This document shows positions 44,288 through 53,452 of a stretch of DNA of 64,000 nt, piece by piece. The stretch is from contig JAPVXR010000005.1 of NCBI GenBank assembly GCA_027214385.1, forward strand, positions 124,001-188,000, written 5' to 3'. A program made the translations under genes and the position numbers. This DNA comes from Cryomorphaceae bacterium 1068 (lineage in GTDB: Bacteria > Bacteroidota > Bacteroidia > Flavobacteriales_D > Cryomorphaceae). The stretch's first letter is position 1. Each line of letters starts with the position of its first letter. The notes beneath the pieces were generated by a model. The model made no database searches and was not told the DNA's origin. It saw nothing but the letters and a program-made list of their open reading frames with translations.

Positions 44288-46168
44288 CTATGAATCTACC
44301 GCCTTTTTCTCCTCTAGGAGCTGCTTCTGATAAAGGTCGCGGTATTCGCCATCAAGGGCCAAGAGCTCCTCATGGCTACCTTTCTCAACTACCCTTCCAT
44401 GATCAAGCACAATGATCTGATCTGCCAACTTTACGGTAGAAACGCGGTGACTGATGAGAAGGGTTGTTTTGCCTTTCATTATCTCTCTGAGGTTGCCTAG
44501 TATGATTTCCTCCGTCTCAGTATCAACAGCTGAAAGGCAATCGTCAAAAATGAGAATGTCAGGCTCTCTGGCAATAGCTCTGGCAATGCTCACTCGTTGC
44601 TTTTGTCCACCCGATAAGTTGATCCCCCTTTCTCCCAGAATGGTCTCAAATTTCTTTGGAAACTCATCAATATTGTGCTTAACATATGCCCGTTCGGCAG
44701 CCTGCTTAATGATTTCAGGACTTACATCTTCAGGGTTGAGCCCAAAACCGATATTGTTTGCAATGGTATCGCTGAATAGGAAAACATCTTGGGGTACGTA
44801 ACCGATTGAACTTCTCAAGCTTTCAAGATTCAGGGAGTTGATCGGTTCATTGTCTACCAGCAATTGACCTTGATTAACATCAAAATTTCTGCAGATCAAA
44901 TTGGCAATTGTACTTTTTCCTGATCCGGTTCTCCCTATAATGGCAAGGGTAGAGCCTTGAGGAATGGTGAAACTAACGTCATGCAAAGCTTCAATCCCGC
45001 TATCTGGATAAACAAAGTAGACATTTTTAAAATCGATTTTTCCCGAAATGTTGTCTTTATCGTTTCCGGGGTTGGCGATTTCGGGTTCGGTATGGAGAAA
45101 TTCATTAATCCTTTCCTGAGAAGCAGCAGCTCTCTGAACCAATGAAGTGACCCATCCCACACTGGCAAATGGCCAAGTGAGCATATTCACATAAATCACA
45201 AACTCGGCTATATTTCCGATGCTGATTTCTCCTTGTATGGCTTTAATCCCGCCGACGTAGATGGTAATAATAGTACTCAACCCGATTAAGAGAATGATCG
45301 CAGGCATAAAAAGAGCGTCAACTTTTACTTGTGAAAGGGAGAGTACCTTATACGTATTGCATTCTCTGGTGAAATCCTTTTGAATGAAACTTTGACGATT
45401 ATAGGCCTTGAGAACTCGTATTCCCGAAAAGGCCTCCTGTGTTAAGGTCGAGAGTCGAGATTGCTGTCGTTGTACCTTTTCGCTCCTTTGATTGATGATT
45501 TTGCTGACGTAGTATATCGAGATAGACAATAAGGGCAAGGGAAGCAAAACATATAGAGTGAGCTCGACATTGACTCTTAGCATGGCGCCGATGGCCAATA
45601 TGGCGAGGACTACAAGGTTGATGCTGTACATTATCGCCGGGCCGAGGTACATTCTCACCTGACTTACATCCTCGCTAATCCTGTTCATTAAATCGCCTGT
45701 GTTATTCCGACGGTAAAAGGCTAAGCTCAGTTTTTGATAGTGATCAAAAACTTCATTCTTCAGATCAAACTCTATCAATCGTGACATGACTATAATGGTC
45801 TGTCGAGTAAAGAAAAGAAACACTCCTTTTAGAACGGATACTCCCAAGTAGATGACTGCCAATATGAGCGATAATCGAGTAATCAACCCTGCCAAAGAAC
45901 TCTTTTCGTTAATGTTGCTGAACACGCTGCTATCGAATCCAAACAGGTCGTTAATCACTTTTACGGAGTAAGGCACCTCTATGGAGTAATCAGAAACCCC
46001 ATCCCCTTGATAGGCTGCCATGGTTTCAGTCACCAAATTGAATGCCTCTCTTATGAGCACAGGAGCGTAAATTCCAAATAGATTGGATAGAACAATAAAC
46101 AGCGTCCCAAAGACTATGTGCCATTTATATTTCCAGAGGTACTGATTAAGATGAGCAAGTGCTCTCAT
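44288..46168 (-). CDS. ABC exporter, MsbA/multidrug type (fused permease-ATPase)
   Basis: 626 residues, a complete half-transporter. Six membrane helices in ~1-340 with the family phrase RRNNTGDLMNRISEDVSQVR. ATPase: Walker A IIGRTGSGKSTIANLICRNF (~410), Q-loop YVPQDVFLFSDT, signature LSGGQKQRVSIARAIA, Walker B ILIFDDCLSAVDTET, H-loop LLISHRVST. Probably a homodimer exporting a lipid or drug; lipid A flipping is possible but not shown. An N-terminal ~50-residue insert (TMAAYQGDGVSDYSIEVPYS) lies between helices 1 and 2. Confidence 0.9.
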   Translation of the reverse strand: MRALAHLNQYLWKYKWHIVFGTLFIVLSNLFGIYAPVLIREAFNLVTETMAAYQGDGVSDYSIEVPYSVKVINDLFGFDSSVFSNINEKSSLAGLITRLSLILAVIYLGVSVLKGVFLFFTRQTIIVMSRLIEFDLKNEVFDHYQKLSLAFYRRNNTGDLMNRISEDVSQVRMYLGPAIMYSINLVVLAILAIGAMLRVNVELTLYVLLPLPLLSISIYYVSKIINQRSEKVQRQQSRLSTLTQEAFSGIRVLKAYNRQSFIQKDFTRECNTYKVLSLSQVKVDALFMPAIILLIGLSTIITIYVGGIKAIQGEISIGNIAEFVIYVNMLTWPFASVGWVTSLVQRAAASQERINEFLHTEPEIANPGNDKDNISGKIDFKNVYFVYPDSGIEALHDVSFTIPQGSTLAIIGRTGSGKSTIANLICRNFDVNQGQLLVDNEPINSLNLESLRSSIGYVPQDVFLFSDTIANNIGFGLNPEDVSPEIIKQAAERAYVKHNIDEFPKKFETILGERGINLSGGQKQRVSIARAIAREPDILIFDDCLSAVDTETEEIILGNLREIMKGKTTLLISHRVSTVKLADQIIVLDHGRVVEKGSHEELLALDGEYRDLYQKQLLEEKKAVDS

Positions 46169-46353
46169 TGATTTTCCTTGATTTTCCTCGGTTGAGGTTG
46201 ATCGAAAAAGCTTACTTTTGAACCTTTAACGGTCTGCAAAGCTAAGTCTAATTGAACCGATAAAAAACACCGAAGTACAGGCAAAGTTCATTCCTTCAAT
46301 TTTGAAAGAAACAAAGTTCGCTTTCGATTTTCTCTTTGATTCTAAGACTAATC

Positions 46354-46385
46354 TTGGTCTTAACAGAGAACTTTGTATAGTTTTG
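46354..46385 (+). promoter_or_regulatory. Candidate promoter of the nusB operon
   Basis: TTG (46354-46356) and TAGTTTTG (46378-46385) are 21 bases apart, matching the Bacteroidota -33 and TAnnTTTG -7 pattern. The -7 box is 51 bases before the nusB ATG (46437). Confidence 0.6.
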
Positions 46386-46436
46386 CCGGCTGAATTTATT
46401 CTCGACATTTTCAAATCAGTTTAAGGGAAAACGGAC

Positions 46437-47384
46437 ATGCTCAACCGCCGACACATCCGAATTAAAATTTTGCACATGCTTTACGCTATGGGTCAGTCCG
46501 GTGGCAAAACTGTGGCAGCAGCAGAGAAAGAATTATTCCTCAGCATAGAGAAGATGTATGAAATGTATATCTACTTGATGTCGGTAATGACATACGTTAG
46601 GGATGTAGCTGAGAAGAAAATTGAGGACAACAAGAAAAAACGTCTTCCTACTGAAGAGGACCTGAATCCAAATATGCGTTTCGTTCAGAATCGCTTTTTG
46701 AAGCAGCTGGATGTAAATAAGAGTTTAAATGCAGCTTCTGAAAAAAAGAAAGTTTCTTGGACGGGTGAAGGAGAGTTGATTAGAAAGTTTTACCGCATAC
46801 TCTTGGAAAGTGAAGAGTATCAGAACTACATGTCGGCCGAAGAGGACAGTTACGCAGCAGATAAGGAACTCGTTATTCGTTTTTTCAAACGTCACTTGAT
46901 TAATTTGGAGTCTTTCCAATCGTTCTTTGATGAAAAGAGCATTTTTTGGTCAGATGATTTGGATATCGTGGCCTCAATGGCATTGAAAACGTTCAAAAGT
47001 TTCGAAGAAGATTCTGATGAATTCACCCCCATTCTTTCACTTTGGAAGGATCCTGAAGATGAGATTGAGTTTGCCAAAAACCTTTTCAGGAAGACTCTTT
47101 CTCAAGCGGCAGAGCACAATAAGCTCATAAAAGAACACACAGAGAATTGGGAGATCGAACGAATAGCAATGATGGATATGATTCTCATGCGGATGGCTTT
47201 GACAGAAGCTCGTGAATTTAAGCAAATACCGCTGAAAGTAACGCTGAACGAGTACATAGAGATTTCAAAATATTACAGCACTCCAAAGAGCAGCAATTTT
47301 ATAAATGGTGTTTTGGATAAACTGTTTGCTCAACTAAAAGAAGAAGGAACCATCGCCAAGGTGGGAAGAGGTTTGATCCAATGA
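46437..47384 (+). CDS. nusB: Transcription antitermination factor NusB (long Bacteroidota form)
   Basis: 315 residues, about twice E. coli NusB. It begins MLNRRHIRIKILHMLYAMGQ, the RNA-binding Arg-rich helix; a long insert covers ~40-215. The canonical C-terminal half is EIERIAMMDMILMRMALTEA, IPLKVTLNEYIEISKYYSTP and SSNFINGVLDKLF. With NusE/S10 it binds boxA to aid rRNA transcription. First of nusB-DUF1573-yajC-coaE; its stop overlaps the next start (ATGA). Confidence 0.94.
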   Translation: MLNRRHIRIKILHMLYAMGQSGGKTVAAAEKELFLSIEKMYEMYIYLMSVMTYVRDVAEKKIEDNKKKRLPTEEDLNPNMRFVQNRFLKQLDVNKSLNAASEKKKVSWTGEGELIRKFYRILLESEEYQNYMSAEEDSYAADKELVIRFFKRHLINLESFQSFFDEKSIFWSDDLDIVASMALKTFKSFEEDSDEFTPILSLWKDPEDEIEFAKNLFRKTLSQAAEHNKLIKEHTENWEIERIAMMDMILMRMALTEAREFKQIPLKVTLNEYIEISKYYSTPKSSNFINGVLDKLFAQLKEEGTIAKVGRGLIQ

Positions 47385-47845
47385 AAGTAAAGTATTTAAT
47401 AGCTTTTTTTATAATCGGACTTTTCGCTAGCTGCGAAGAAAGTGAAAACCGTGCGGTAGGCACGGAGGTGATAGATATACCGGTTCAGGAAGACGGGAGT
47501 TATGATGAAGACGAGATCGCAGTCATCAACTTTAGTGAAAAAACAATCGAAGCAGGAAAAATAACACAAGGAGAACTTATTACACACAAATTTGCATTTA
47601 CGAATACGGGAAATGTGCCTTTGCTCATCTCAAATGTTGACGGCTCTTGTGGTTGTACGATTCCTCGCAGCTACCCAAAAGGAAAAGTGATGCCTGGGGA
47701 AGGCGGAGAAATTGAAGTAGAGTTTAATAGCGACGGCAAGGTGGGTTTTCAAAACGTAAGCATTATCGTTTCGGCGAATACCATACCCGCTGCAACGCAA
47801 CTCCTTATTAAAACAGATGTTGTCGTTCCTGACAACATGAAGTAA
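47381..47845 (+). CDS. DUF1573 lipoprotein
   Basis: 154 residues. Signal MKVKYLIAFFIIGLFASC with lipobox Cys18. DUF1573 Ig-like fold with the diagnostic THKFAFTNTGNVPLLISNVD followed by GSCGCTIPRSYPKGKVMPGE. The conserved CGC pair is typical. These proteins are common in Bacteroidota between nusB and yajC; the role is unknown, perhaps protein-binding in the periplasm. Confidence 0.92.
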   Translation: MKVKYLIAFFIIGLFASCEESENRAVGTEVIDIPVQEDGSYDEDEIAVINFSEKTIEAGKITQGELITHKFAFTNTGNVPLLISNVDGSCGCTIPRSYPKGKVMPGEGGEIEVEFNSDGKVGFQNVSIIVSANTIPAATQLLIKTDVVVPDNMK

Positions 47846-47859
47846 AATCAAGAAACAAT

Positions 47860-48147
47860 ATGGAACAAGGTGAATTAATCAATATTCTTTTCTGGGTCGG
47901 TATTATTGCCGTCTTCTACTTTTTCATGATTCGTCCGCAGGCCAAGAGAGCCAAGGATGCCAAGAAATTTCGCGAAGCACTGGGAAAAGGTACCAAAGTG
48001 GTAACCATTGGAGGAATCCATGGTAAGGTGCTGGAAGTTCAAGAAAAGACGGTTTTAATTGACACCATGACCGGTACAAAGCTGAAGGTTGAAAAATCTG
48101 CCATCTCTCCTGATGGTGTCAGTGAAGAAGCCATTGCCAAAAAGTAA
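47860..48147 (+). CDS. yajC: Preprotein translocase subunit YajC
   Basis: 95 residues. One membrane helix near the N-terminus (LINILFWVGIIAVFYFFMIR), then the signature PQAKRAKDAKKFREALGKGT and VVTIGGIHGKVLEVQEKTVL. It assists the SecDF complex. Fourteen bases after the DUF1573 gene and overlapping coaE. Confidence 0.95.
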   Translation: MEQGELINILFWVGIIAVFYFFMIRPQAKRAKDAKKFREALGKGTKVVTIGGIHGKVLEVQEKTVLIDTMTGTKLKVEKSAISPDGVSEEAIAKK

Positions 48148-48736
48148 ACCTCTTCGTGTTGGGATTACAGGCGGTATTGGCGCAGGAAAGTCTGTTGTAG
48201 CAAAGGTGTTTTCCGTTCTTGGTGTTCCCGTTTTCAATGCAGATGCTATTGCAAAGCAAATTCTCACTTCAGATCCTGAAGTGGTCTCTGCGGTGCGCGG
48301 TCATTTCGGAGCAGGAGCATATCGCGATGGCGTACCCGATCGCGACTATTTGGCTCGAGTCGTTTTTAGCGACTCGTCCCAGAGAGAAACCCTCAATTCA
48401 ATTATCCATCCGGCGGTAGGGACGGCTTTTGAAGAGTTTTGTGCCGCTAATGAGCAATTACCATACGTGCTGAAAGAAGCTGCAATTTTAGTCGAGACAG
48501 GCGGTTATGAGCAGCTGGATGCTTTGATATTGGTTACAGCTCCTGAGGCCTTAAGGATCGATAGAGCCTTGAGCAGAGATAAGACTGATCGCGCATCGGT
48601 TGAAAAAAGAATTTCTGCCCAGCTCAGCGATGAAGAGAAACGACCTCACGCCCATTTCGAGATTGAAAACGACGATAAGAATCCTGTTATCCCAAAGGTT
48701 TTACAAATTCATAACGCAATACTGCGCTCAGCTTAG
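48113..48736 (+). CDS. coaE: Dephospho-CoA kinase
   Basis: 207 residues from the ATG at 48113, overlapping yajC by 35 bases in another frame; the extension to TTG 48089 is unlikely, and GTG 48116 is possible. P-loop LRVGITGGIGAGKSVVAKVF, NADAIAKQIL, LNSIIHPAVG, VETGGYEQLDALILVTAPE, and RISAQLSDEEKR are all present. It catalyses the last step of coenzyme A synthesis. Confidence 0.94.
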   Translation: MVSVKKPLPKSKPLRVGITGGIGAGKSVVAKVFSVLGVPVFNADAIAKQILTSDPEVVSAVRGHFGAGAYRDGVPDRDYLARVVFSDSSQRETLNSIIHPAVGTAFEEFCAANEQLPYVLKEAAILVETGGYEQLDALILVTAPEALRIDRALSRDKTDRASVEKRISAQLSDEEKRPHAHFEIENDDKNPVIPKVLQIHNAILRSA

Positions 48737-48774
48737 ATGCTAAAGATTATTTTCGCAGCCATAAAATTCAACCC

Positions 48775-50421
48775 ATGAATAAAGTATTTACTCTTTTTAC
48801 CTTCCTATTCATTCTTTCAGTTTCCGCTCAGGTAGTAGAAACTTCTGTTACCACTGTAGATTTTGAGATGGTCGATTACGGTGAGCCCGAAAACATTTCA
48901 ATTGAACTTATCAATTTGTCAAATGAAGAAGTTCTAATAGAGGAGATACTGTTTTTTGATATTTACGAGAGTTCTCCCTTTCAAATCAGCGATATTCCAA
49001 GTTCTATTCCTGCAAGTAGTATGGTCACCCTGGAGGTCGTATTTGATCCCGTTCACAATATTGACCATAATACCGAGATGATTATTAAAACCTCGGGAAA
49101 CAGAGGCGCAATTGCCGTAGACTTAAGAGGTGTATGTGATTACCCTGGTGATTACTACGATGACACTTTTGATGAAATAGACGAAGATTTGAAAGAAGCT
49201 TTGAGCGATATTTTGAGTGATGGGTACATTACTTTAGGCTATGGCTTAGCTCGCGACAAAATGTACATGGAAATCGATAATCAACGGTTGAATGGACAAG
49301 GTTCTGTCCAGAATCGCCTTACCCGATCATATATTGGTACAGATGCAGTAGGCTACACAAGCCGCCAAGACGCTCAGAACAATTATAATCTAAATACGGA
49401 ACATACCTTTCCCCAAGGAAATTTCAACAGTGCTGATCCAATGGTATCAGATATTCACCATCTTTTTGTGACTGATGTCAACGCTAATTCGACTAGAGGT
49501 AATCTTCGGTTCGGAAATGTGGTGAGCGGAGTAGACTGGAGTGAAGGCGGGAGCCAAAGAGGATTTAATGCATCGGGTGAGCTGGTTTTCGAACCGCGTG
49601 ATGAACAAAAAGGTTTGTCAGCGAGAGCCATACTTTATTTTGTCACCAACTACCAAAATTTTGGAGGGCACCTTTCTGCAGATATGGAAAATGCTATGAG
49701 AGAATGGCATTTTGAATTTCCTCCGACTGAGGTTGACCTTCAGCGTAGTGAAGATATATTCGCCTACCAGAATAACCGAAATCCCTTTGCTGAATATCCG
49801 CAGATGGTGAATAGAATTTTCTCCTTTCGTACTGACCAAAATCGACCAAATGTTGGTGAGCTGGAGATCAGTCATACCGAAGTCAATTTTGGAACGGTAG
49901 TAGGAGAGTCTGCTGATTTTAACATTGTGTTGGCCAATACAGGCGAGCGATTTTTCAGCGTATCGGATATTGAAGTGGGTGGTGAAGGGTTTAGTTTGGC
50001 TGATGGGCAGGACGTGAGCTTTGTAATCAGTCAGGGAGAATCTGCTGAAATTAAAGTCAATTTCAATCCTTCAATTGTTCAAGGTCTGTCAAACGGGGCG
50101 TTGGTTTTCAATACTAATTTACCAAACTCCGAACCCGTCACTATTCCTTTGACTGCTGACGGTGTTCTTGGCTTGAGCAACCTGACTGACTTAGGCATTG
50201 TTCTTCACCCGAATCCCGCTCAAGATGTTTTCCGTCTAAGCGGAAATACTAGCGACATTCAAGCGGTTCAATTGCTGGACATCAGAGGTCGAGAAGTGAT
50301 GGCTTATGCCACCCCTTCTTCAGTTTATCCTTTGGAATCAGTTGCGAATGGAATCTACCTCGTGAAGGTATATTTCAAGAATGGTTCGTATGGTATTCAG
50401 AGATTGGCAGTAGGCCGCTAG
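48775..50421 (+). CDS. Secreted endonuclease I-family protein with T9SS sorting domain
   Basis: 548 residues. Signal peptide MNKVFTLFTFLFILSVSA. Residues ~20-120 form a choice-of-anchor-D/ASH-like Ig domain. Residues ~130-345 match endonuclease I: LNTEHTFPQGNFNSADPMVS and DIHHLFVTDVNANSTRGNLR with the His-His motif, plus FEPRDEQKGLSARAILYF. A second Ig domain spans ~360-455 (NFGTVVGESADFNIVLANTG). The T9SS domain ends it (VLHPNPAQDVFRLSGN, ANGIYLVKVYF). Probably degrades extracellular DNA or RNA for nutrient supply or matrix control. Confidence 0.9.
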   Translation: MNKVFTLFTFLFILSVSAQVVETSVTTVDFEMVDYGEPENISIELINLSNEEVLIEEILFFDIYESSPFQISDIPSSIPASSMVTLEVVFDPVHNIDHNTEMIIKTSGNRGAIAVDLRGVCDYPGDYYDDTFDEIDEDLKEALSDILSDGYITLGYGLARDKMYMEIDNQRLNGQGSVQNRLTRSYIGTDAVGYTSRQDAQNNYNLNTEHTFPQGNFNSADPMVSDIHHLFVTDVNANSTRGNLRFGNVVSGVDWSEGGSQRGFNASGELVFEPRDEQKGLSARAILYFVTNYQNFGGHLSADMENAMREWHFEFPPTEVDLQRSEDIFAYQNNRNPFAEYPQMVNRIFSFRTDQNRPNVGELEISHTEVNFGTVVGESADFNIVLANTGERFFSVSDIEVGGEGFSLADGQDVSFVISQGESAEIKVNFNPSIVQGLSNGALVFNTNLPNSEPVTIPLTADGVLGLSNLTDLGIVLHPNPAQDVFRLSGNTSDIQAVQLLDIRGREVMAYATPSSVYPLESVANGIYLVKVYFKNGSYGIQRLAVGR

Positions 50422-51728
50422 TCGAAGTAGAGCATTTTTTGATACCGCCCTTTTTCTGTGTACTTGCGTATAACGAGCTCCAATTCGGGTAGATGTTCGA
50501 ACGTTTTGATAAGATCATCTTCACTGATGTATCCATCGTTGTTTTCGCTATCCACAAACCCGTAGCCCACCACATGGGTTCCTCTTACGTATACTACAGA
50601 GTTCTCGGAGGCTGAACGTCCTTCGTCTACGATGAGGTATTCGGTCTCAGGGAATATGGATTTACCTTCGCCTTCGAACGCCGAGGTCAAATCAAGAGTG
50701 GGGGTGTTGTGCTTTCCATTCTTGATATAATCAATTTCGATACCCGAAGTGCTCGAGAGCTCTTTAAAATAATCCAAACCTTCAAAAAAGCTCGTGAAAT
50801 AAAGTTCGGCTTTTTGATCTTTCCTGATTTTCTCCAAGGTAAGTTTGACTACCTCTGCTTCTGACTTTAGGTAAGCCGCAAATCTAGGCTTGATGCTAAA
50901 TTTGCCTGCATTGAATTGAGGTTTTTCGTTCAGAACTTCATAAGCCTCGTCAAGCTGAGAAAGCAGGTCGCTACCAAGTGGAGACCAGTCAATGCGGTGA
51001 AGATCTTTAAGAAGGTCTTGACCCGATTTACTGTCAACTTCCGAGAGTTTTTTGCACACATCGGTTAGCATATGTTGAGAGCGCTTTACGTAGACCACCT
51101 CGTCTTTCTGATTGTAAAATCTAAATACACCACTTTCATCGGGAATGGAATCAATCAGTTCTTCGTCAATAAGCGGACTCGCAATCATTGCGAAATCAGG
51201 TTTTCCAAAATTGAGATCAAACAGATCTTTTTGACTCTCCTTTTGGATGATTTTCTCAAAAAGTATGGTAGTTGCTTTTGCATCTACACCAGCCCTATGA
51301 TGACCTTCCAGAGCGATAGAAAGTTCAGCAGTTATTTTACCCAAACTATACGACGGTAGTCCGGGGAATGCTTTTCGGCTCAACTGAACCGTACACATTT
51401 TACGGCGGCTAAACTCCATACCGATTTTGCGAAATTCCTCTCGAATAAAACGATAGTCAAAGTTTACGTTGTGAGCTATGAAAATTGTATTCGCTGTAAA
51501 ACGGTCAAATTTTTCCGCTATCTCGCTGAAAAGCGGAGCATCTGCAACCATTTTATCAGAAATGCCCGTCAAGCGCTGTACGAATGGAGGTATCGGACGT
51601 TCTGGATTAACCAGGGTTTCGAAAGTGTCAATTACTTTCTCACCATCATGTTTAATAGCGGCTATTTCGGTGATCCGACCCGTGTTTTTATTTCCACCTG
51701 TCGTTTCAATATCTACAATTACGTACAT
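50418..51728 (-). CDS. DnaQ-type 3'-5' exonuclease with degenerate GIY-YIG region
   Basis: 436 residues from the ATG at 51728, where the exonuclease begins MYVIVDIETTGGNKNTGRIT (Exo I Asp6/Glu8). Exo II is IAHNVNFDYRFI and Exo III HHRAGVDAKATTILF, so the nuclease is intact over ~1-170. From ~205, SIPDESGVFRFYNQKDEVVY followed by VKRSQHML aligns with a UvrC-type GIY-YIG domain, but GIY reads GVF, YIG reads YVK, and the catalytic Arg is not evident. The C-terminus is of unknown fold. Stop overlaps the convergent endonuclease gene by four bases. Likely a DNA repair or RNA exonuclease. Confidence 0.85.
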   Translation of the reverse strand: MYVIVDIETTGGNKNTGRITEIAAIKHDGEKVIDTFETLVNPERPIPPFVQRLTGISDKMVADAPLFSEIAEKFDRFTANTIFIAHNVNFDYRFIREEFRKIGMEFSRRKMCTVQLSRKAFPGLPSYSLGKITAELSIALEGHHRAGVDAKATTILFEKIIQKESQKDLFDLNFGKPDFAMIASPLIDEELIDSIPDESGVFRFYNQKDEVVYVKRSQHMLTDVCKKLSEVDSKSGQDLLKDLHRIDWSPLGSDLLSQLDEAYEVLNEKPQFNAGKFSIKPRFAAYLKSEAEVVKLTLEKIRKDQKAELYFTSFFEGLDYFKELSSTSGIEIDYIKNGKHNTPTLDLTSAFEGEGKSIFPETEYLIVDEGRSASENSVVYVRGTHVVGYGFVDSENNDGYISEDDLIKTFEHLPELELVIRKYTEKGRYQKMLYFD

Positions 51729-51803
51729 CTCTTTAATCAGTGCAAAGGTATTTAATCCGGGCATCCTTGGCGTAACTCTTGTTAATTTTCGGTTCTTTGC
51801 CCT

Positions 51804-52370
51804 ATGATAAGTGCATTGTTTACGCAGTTATGTGTTTGGTGGTTCAAATTAAGTGGATGGGGTTTCAAAGGAACAATTCCTGCAGACAAAAAGCAGTATG
51901 TCCTTGTAGTGGCTCCTCACACCAGCAATATTGATTTTTTCGTAGGGGTGGCAGCGAGAAAACTACTCAAGATCAACGTGAAGTACTTGGCAAAAAAGGA
52001 ACTATTTAAATTCCCATTTCGTGGTCTTTTCTTGGGGCTCGGTGGCTATCCAGTTGATCGATCAAAGAATAATTCATTGGTAGATCAGGTCGTTGGGTTC
52101 TTCAATGGCTCCGACGATTTTGCTCTTTGTGTTACTCCTGAAGGAACCCGTCAAAAGACGGACACGTTGAAGACCGGGTTTTATGTCATGGCGCAAAAAG
52201 CAAAGGTGCCTATTGTTCTGGTTGGGTTCGATTTTGCCTTGAAAAAGGTAGTAATCAGTGAGTTTTTTGAGCCCGCCGGGAATATGGAAGAGGATTTGAA
52301 CCATATGCGGGAATTTTTTGAAAAGATTACTCCCAAGCACCCCGAACTGACCATGTATCAACAATCTTGA
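51804..52370 (+). CDS. 1-acyl-glycerol-3-phosphate acyltransferase-like protein
   Basis: 188 residues. PlsC-type acyltransferase with the HX4D catalytic motif in VVAPHTSNIDFFVGVAARKL, LAKKELFKFPFRGLFLGLGG, YPVDRSKNNSLVDQVV and the CVTPEGTRQKTDTLKTGFYV acceptor motif. It probably acylates a lysophospholipid or a related membrane lipid. Single gene, divergent from the exonuclease with 75 bases between starts. Confidence 0.9.
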   Translation: MISALFTQLCVWWFKLSGWGFKGTIPADKKQYVLVVAPHTSNIDFFVGVAARKLLKINVKYLAKKELFKFPFRGLFLGLGGYPVDRSKNNSLVDQVVGFFNGSDDFALCVTPEGTRQKTDTLKTGFYVMAQKAKVPIVLVGFDFALKKVVISEFFEPAGNMEEDLNHMREFFEKITPKHPELTMYQQS

Positions 52371-52578
52371 TCAAAATTAGGTTGCAGAAATTCAGGCTGT
52401 TATAGACGTATCGGTTTTTGCAAGGCCATTTTATCAACATGGATTTTTTATTCACATTACGCATATGTTAGCATCGTGTTGAGTACTTTTAAAGCATACT
52501 TAATGTTTAAGTAACACGAACTTGAAACCAGTGTCTCTCTCGGAGACAGATTTCTTTAACCCAATAAATCACTTTGCA
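52371..52578. other. Short intergenic region
   Basis: Contains no gene I can support. The start of the following protein was placed at the ATG 52579; the preceding in-frame TTG at 52522 would add a non-matching leader. Confidence 0.4.
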
Positions 52579-52842
52579 ATGGATAGATACGACAGTCTTA
52601 TTTTGGAAATCATACAGGAGCACAAACGACAGACGACAGACAAATCCAAAATTAGGTTGCGGAGCTTAGAGACAAAGTTTTGGAAGGAAGTAGAATCTCA
52701 TTCAGATTTGAGCTTAGGCCAAGGACGAGTGGGAGAGAGGATCACCAATTTATACCTGAAAGGACTTATTGAAAACAAAGGTGGGTATGGTTTGACCCGA
52801 AAGGGAAGAGCTCAGTTGGAGACTGCTAACACCCACGCTTAA
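52579..52842 (+). CDS. Small winged-helix-like protein of unknown function
   Basis: 87 residues from the ATG at 52579. It has no signal peptide or membrane segment and is basic. The pattern ITNLYLKGLIENKGGYGLTR followed by KGRAQLE is what a winged helix-turn-helix wing and recognition helix look like, suggesting DNA binding. The N-terminal part (SLILEIIQEHKRQTTDKSKI) could be a dimerising helix. Fold assignment is weak. It is followed by an intrinsic terminator. Confidence 0.6.
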   Translation: MDRYDSLILEIIQEHKRQTTDKSKIRLRSLETKFWKEVESHSDLSLGQGRVGERITNLYLKGLIENKGGYGLTRKGRAQLETANTHA

Positions 52843-52867
52843 CACGCATAGATACTAGCGCATTTCG

Positions 52868-52895
52868 AGGCTGTCCTTTATAGGGCGGCCTTTTT
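52868..52895 (+). terminator. Intrinsic terminator
   Basis: AGGCTGTCC (52868-52876) pairs with GGGCGGCCT (52883-52891, including G-T pairs) around TTTATA, followed by TTTTT. It ends the winged-helix gene and marks the left edge of the structured gap. Confidence 0.75.
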
Positions 52896-52929
52896 CATTT
52901 CTCATACCTTTTCTATCCATCGATTATTA

Positions 52930-53452
52930 ACAGTCGTTTATAAGTGTTGTGAATAGCTTGTGAGAAACACCACCAATGAATTTCTTGCTATTCCCGTATC
53001 CATTCCTACCTTAGTGTCAGTCAACGAAGAGATAGTTGGTTTACCAAGCGAGGTAAGACTTTCGTTGAAGTAGTTGAAAGTGAGAAATCACTGCTTTAAT
53101 TAGCTTTTCGACTGGTCTGCGATACATGATGAAAGGGTTTGACTTCGGTGAAATCTGAAACGATTAAGTTCGCAAAAGTCATTATCAGAAGGAGTAATCC
53201 TGCGAAGGATGTCTCCGATAGACATTTTCTCTTTTGAAAGAAGTGCGCTTTGAAATCTACGGATAGAGAAGCACCCATAACACTTCCTATGCGGCCTGGC
53301 CATTGGCGAAGTCGCGATAAAGAAGAAATCTTCGATTGAAGTTAGATCATGGCTCTTAGGGGCATATGTGAAATTAATGAACTGTTAGTTGGCCATTGAA
53401 AAAGGCTAAGGCTTTTTTGAATGAGGCGGAACAAAGATTCTTTGTTCCGCCT
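52930..53452. other. Structured intergenic region, candidate noncoding RNA
   Basis: The ~670 bases between the terminator and phoH contain no believable gene; two overlapping 60-67-codon frames on the minus strand lack known features. Hairpins: TCAACGAA (53021-53028)/TTCGTTGA (53061-53068) enclosing TTACC (53041-53045)/GGTAA (53052-53056); AGTGA-GAAA-TCACT (53079-53092); GGAG..ATCC/GGAT..CTCC (53191-53216); and AGGCGGAACAAAG (53424-53436)/CTTTGTTCCGCCT (53440-53452), a perfect 13-bp stem with a 3-base loop. No match to tmRNA, RNase P, SRP or 6S was recognised. Strand and extent are unknown. Confidence 0.45.
53424..53452. terminator. Strong hairpin upstream of phoH
   Basis: Perfect 13-bp stem with loop ATT (53437-53439). 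On the plus strand it is followed by TACTGTTTTA, a weak T-run, so termination is possible but not certain. Confidence 0.5.

Noticed and set aside
46226-46414. 62-codon minus-strand frame upstream of nusB
   Set aside because: It overlaps the candidate nusB promoter and looks like noncoding sequence.
52371-52662. 14-base direct repeat CAAAATTAGGTTGC near 52373 and 52648
   Set aside because: Matches of this length are expected several times by chance in 64 kb, and one copy lies inside a coding region.
53096-53303. Two overlapping 60- and 67-codon minus-strand frames in the phoH gap
   Set aside because: They share the same bases in two frames, show no signal or domain, and run over the 53191-53216 hairpin.
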